The notes under the pieces were generated by a model, which was not told the DNA's origin, did not search any database, and saw only the letters and a list, made by a program, of their open reading frames with translations. From NCBI GenBank assembly GCA_050949255.1, contig JBMNFJ010000007.1, positions 1-64,000 on the forward strand: DNA of 64,000 bases, in the 5' to 3' direction. Below are positions 62,498-64,000 of this stretch, piece after piece. This stretch comes from UBA3941 sp002385665. Lineage in GTDB: Bacteria > Bacillota > Clostridia > Caldicoprobacterales > UBA3941. Position 1 is the first letter of the stretch; the number at the start of each line of letters is the position of its first letter. Position numbers and translations under genes: made by a program.

Positions 62498-62760
62498 AAT
62501 TTTTCACCTGTTCCTTAGGCAAATTCATCATGTAATTATAAATCAGCACAATAAATAACCCGATTGAGTAATCCTGGCAATGTCAATTAAAACTAGCATT
62601 CTACAAAAATGGTGTAATAACGAAGGTTTTCCTTACAACGATGCATAAACGTAGGTGCGTTTAGGAAGTGCATTACATGTAAAGTTTATTATATCACATA
62701 AAAAATACTTTTGCACTATATTATTACAATATTCTAAAAATAGAAGCGAAATCCATCAAA
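62498..62760 (-). promoter_or_regulatory. Promoter and long leader of the exopolysaccharide operon
   Basis: A perfect TATAAT on the minus strand lies at 62688-62693, with a poor -35. It implies a leader of about 185 bases before the dehydrogenase gene. The leader contains AAGGAAAACCTT (62629 region) and an imperfect AAACGCACCTACGTTT dyad (near 62650). I could not match it to a known riboswitch, including the two c-di-GMP classes. The rest of the gap up to 62926 holds only the repeat at 62818. Confidence 0.42.
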
Positions 62761-62817
62761 AGTTTCAGTATCCATGCCGGCACATATATTATTTCCATAT
62801 ATTTTGATGACAAAGGA

Positions 62818-62842
62818 AACGTCCCCTTGTCACAAATCTTTC
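62818..62842 (+). repeat. REP-like repeat, copy 17
   Basis: Begins TGACAAAGGAAACG and ends TCCCCTTGTCA. It lies between the two divergent genes, so unlike most copies it is not at a gene 3' end. Confidence 0.82.
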
Positions 62843-62926
62843 ATGCACCTTTTCCTGATATGTGTCATAGTATATCCTGTAAGATTTAATATCTTATTTC
62901 ATATAGGATATGCGGAGGTGAAGAGA

Positions 62927-63229
62927 TTGGATAATAACTATGAATATGAAAACAGTTTATTATCACCCCAATCCCGTGACAAGAAGAAAAAGAAAGACCA
63001 ACCCTGTCCTCATTTGCCCGGAACCTTACTGAGAATTTTCATACCTGCCGGTGCCGTCATAAACCTTTTAAACCTGATTGAGGTAACTACTCCATCCGGA
63101 ATTTGTCTAATCGTCAGAATACCTCTCTTAGGCGATAATCAGGAAAAGAATAATACTGCTTTTTCATTAAGCAATATAGTATCAGCCATCGAAGAGCTGG
63201 GCGGTACTGTTGAAGTTATGGGCAGCTAG
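62927..63229 (+). CDS. Small protein of unknown function
   Basis: A 100-residue protein. An acidic/asparagine-rich start (DNNYEYENSLLS), a lysine run (DKKKKKD), a hydrophobic segment (TLLRIFIPAGAVINLLNLIEV) and a mixed C-terminal half ending VSAIEELGGTVEVMGS. The TTG at 62927 is chosen because GGAGGTGA lies 5 bases upstream; an ATG-started longer frame from 62774 would translate the REP-like repeat and is rejected. No family recognised. The hydrophobic part is short for a membrane helix. It converges with the lipoprotein gene at 63419 and shares a terminator region. Confidence 0.6.
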   Translation: MDNNYEYENSLLSPQSRDKKKKKDQPCPHLPGTLLRIFIPAGAVINLLNLIEVTTPSGICLIVRIPLLGDNQEKNNTAFSLSNIVSAIEELGGTVEVMGS

Positions 63230-63302
63230 TATAGTCTATTCTCACCGGAATAAAAAGACTATAATTACCCTCGGATAAATTATTAAATTATGGTGAATTG
63301 AA

Positions 63303-63349
63303 AAAAAGCTGTTGCAAAACTGGTTGATCCAGTCTGGCAACGGCTTTTT
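63303..63349. terminator. Bidirectional terminator between the small protein and the lipoprotein
   Basis: AAAAAGCTGTTGC (63303-63315) pairs with GCAACGGCTTTTT (63337-63349) with one wobble, and the loop itself folds (ACTGG / CCAGT). Flanking A and T runs suit transcripts from both directions. Confidence 0.78.
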
Positions 63350-63418
63350 CTTATCCATTGATAGTATTTGATTTACTATAACTTATTGGCAACTATCTCC
63401 CGGTTCAATCCCCATGGC

Positions 63419-63928
63419 TTAATCGACTGTAAATTCTGCGGCTAAATAATGGGTATCGAAGTCTCCGGTTCCTCTAAAGTCCAATATATCCTTGATTATG
63501 CGATACTCCCCCTTGTTCAGCTTTCCATACAGCCACTGCCAATCGGTTTCCCATTCCTGCTTATCTCCTGGTGCCAGCTCGTATCCGATGTCTTCAAAAC
63601 CGTAATCCCCTTCTATGGTTACAGGGACTTCGTACCATTTGCCATCAAGCTTTTTCTCCAGTAGGAAGAATTGGCCATAAAGGCAGTTTTTATCGGAATC
63701 GTTCTCAAAGATTAATACCAATCCATTGGGAGAAACCGTTCCCTCTTTTATGGTCATGGTAACCCCTTGAAGATCGTTTACAGTCTCATATTTTGTGGGC
63801 TTTAAGTCGTTTGTGTTTTCTGCTTCGCCATTAGTCCCATCATAGGGTGTTGCTCCTTTATTCATACAACCGCCTAAAGCCATAACCAATAAAAGAGCAG
63901 CTATCATAAGGGCCAAAATCTTTCTCAT
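63419..63928 (-). CDS. Lipoprotein with a single Ig-like domain
   Basis: A 169-residue lipoprotein: signal with the lipobox LGGC and Cys21, a short Asn/Thr-rich linker, then one beta-sandwich domain (about 50-169). The pattern LQGVTMTIKEGTVSPNGLVLIFENDSDKNCLYGQFFLLEKKLDGKWYEV and YELAPGDKQEWETDWQWLYGKLNKGEYRIIKDI strongly resembles the bacterial immunoglobulin-like domain found in many clostridial lipoproteins. Its role is unknown; it may bind a cell-wall or signalling partner. GAGGTGATAGACC precedes the ATG at 63928. Confidence 0.78.
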   Translation of the reverse strand: MRKILALMIAALLLVMALGGCMNKGATPYDGTNGEAENTNDLKPTKYETVNDLQGVTMTIKEGTVSPNGLVLIFENDSDKNCLYGQFFLLEKKLDGKWYEVPVTIEGDYGFEDIGYELAPGDKQEWETDWQWLYGKLNKGEYRIIKDILDFRGTGDFDTHYLAAEFTVD

Positions 63929-63986
63929 GGTCTATCACCTCAATATATAAGACGGAGGAGGTGGGTAATTTGTTGCATGATTTTTG

Positions 63987-64000
63987 TGACAAACGAAACG
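63987..64000 (+). repeat. REP-like repeat, copy 18, cut by the window edge
   Basis: The first 14 bases (TGACAAACGAAACG) of a further copy lie at the very end of the window. A GGAGGAGGTG ribosome-site-like sequence at 63953-63962 precedes it, but no gene can be followed. Confidence 0.6.

Noticed and set aside
62774..62926. N-terminal extension of the small plus-strand protein from an ATG at 62774
   Set aside because: It would translate the REP-like repeat at 62818-62842, and the ribosome binding site lies before the TTG at 62927.

Overview
The window looks like a chromosome segment from an endospore-forming, anaerobic Firmicute, most likely of class Clostridia. Reasons seen in the sequence: strong AGGAGG-type ribosome binding sites, frequent GTG and TTG starts, lipobox lipoproteins, a Spo0E-like small protein, a bifunctional AdhE preceded by Rex-like operators, and an ECF sigma factor with RsgI-type partners. 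There are no rRNA genes, no convincing tRNA, no CRISPR array and no prophage. Most genes lie on the minus strand.

Layout. (1) 0-8 kb: edge of a GH140/DUF4038 gene, a radical SAM protein, two small zinc-ribbon membrane proteins (one frameshifted), DUF4838 and DUF4867 genes, an XRE regulator with its own palindromic operator, a Spo0E-like ORF, DUF378, an acidic lipoprotein and a hemerythrin. (2) 8-17 kb: SDR, type-B carboxylesterase with an MFS permease, adhE with Rex-like sites, and a secreted serpin lipoprotein. (3) 17-21.5 kb, plus strand: a sugar-catabolic operon (TIM-barrel isomerase, MFS permease, Gfo/Idh/MocA oxidoreductase, second TIM-barrel isomerase) behind a good sigma-A promoter. 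(4) 22-47 kb, minus strand: a large glycan-utilisation region with a sulfatase, GH28-like, PfkB kinase, GH4, MDR dehydrogenase, CehA/McbA metallohydrolase, two GH127-superfamily enzymes, GH95, a GH50-like enzyme, an AGE-family epimerase (frameshifted), a UroD-type methyltransferase, flavin oxidoreductases and an orphan PD-(D/E)XK nuclease-like protein. It has no SusC/SusD and no ABC transporter. (5) 47.7-49.8 kb: a REP-associated tyrosine transposase (RAYT) and an FMN dehydrogenase. (6) 49.8-53.1 kb: ECF sigma, anti-sigma and a PepSY-repeat RsgI-like protein, with the same promoter motif in front of the first and third genes. (7) 53.5-62.5 kb: an exopolysaccharide operon with a UDP-HexNAc dehydrogenase, NodB deacetylase modules, a PilZ-GT2 synthase, a membrane NodB-like protein and a GH18-like lipoprotein. 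(8) 62.9-64 kb: two small proteins.

From 35.5 kb to the right edge a 25-bp imperfect palindrome recurs about 17 times, usually right behind minus-strand genes; in three cases its last bases are the TGA stop codon. It surrounds the RAYT gene and looks like a Gram-positive REP/RAYT system. The strongest candidates for undescribed biology are this repeat system with its link to stop codons, the self-regulated ECF/PepSY sensor operon with a duplicated promoter motif, and the apparently c-di-GMP-controlled exopolysaccharide operon in which most NodB modules have lost their catalytic residues.

Three genes show reading-frame breaks (about 1.8, 46.4 and 59.6 kb). These may be real decay or assembly indels. 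All functional calls rest on reading motifs by eye; no database search was run.
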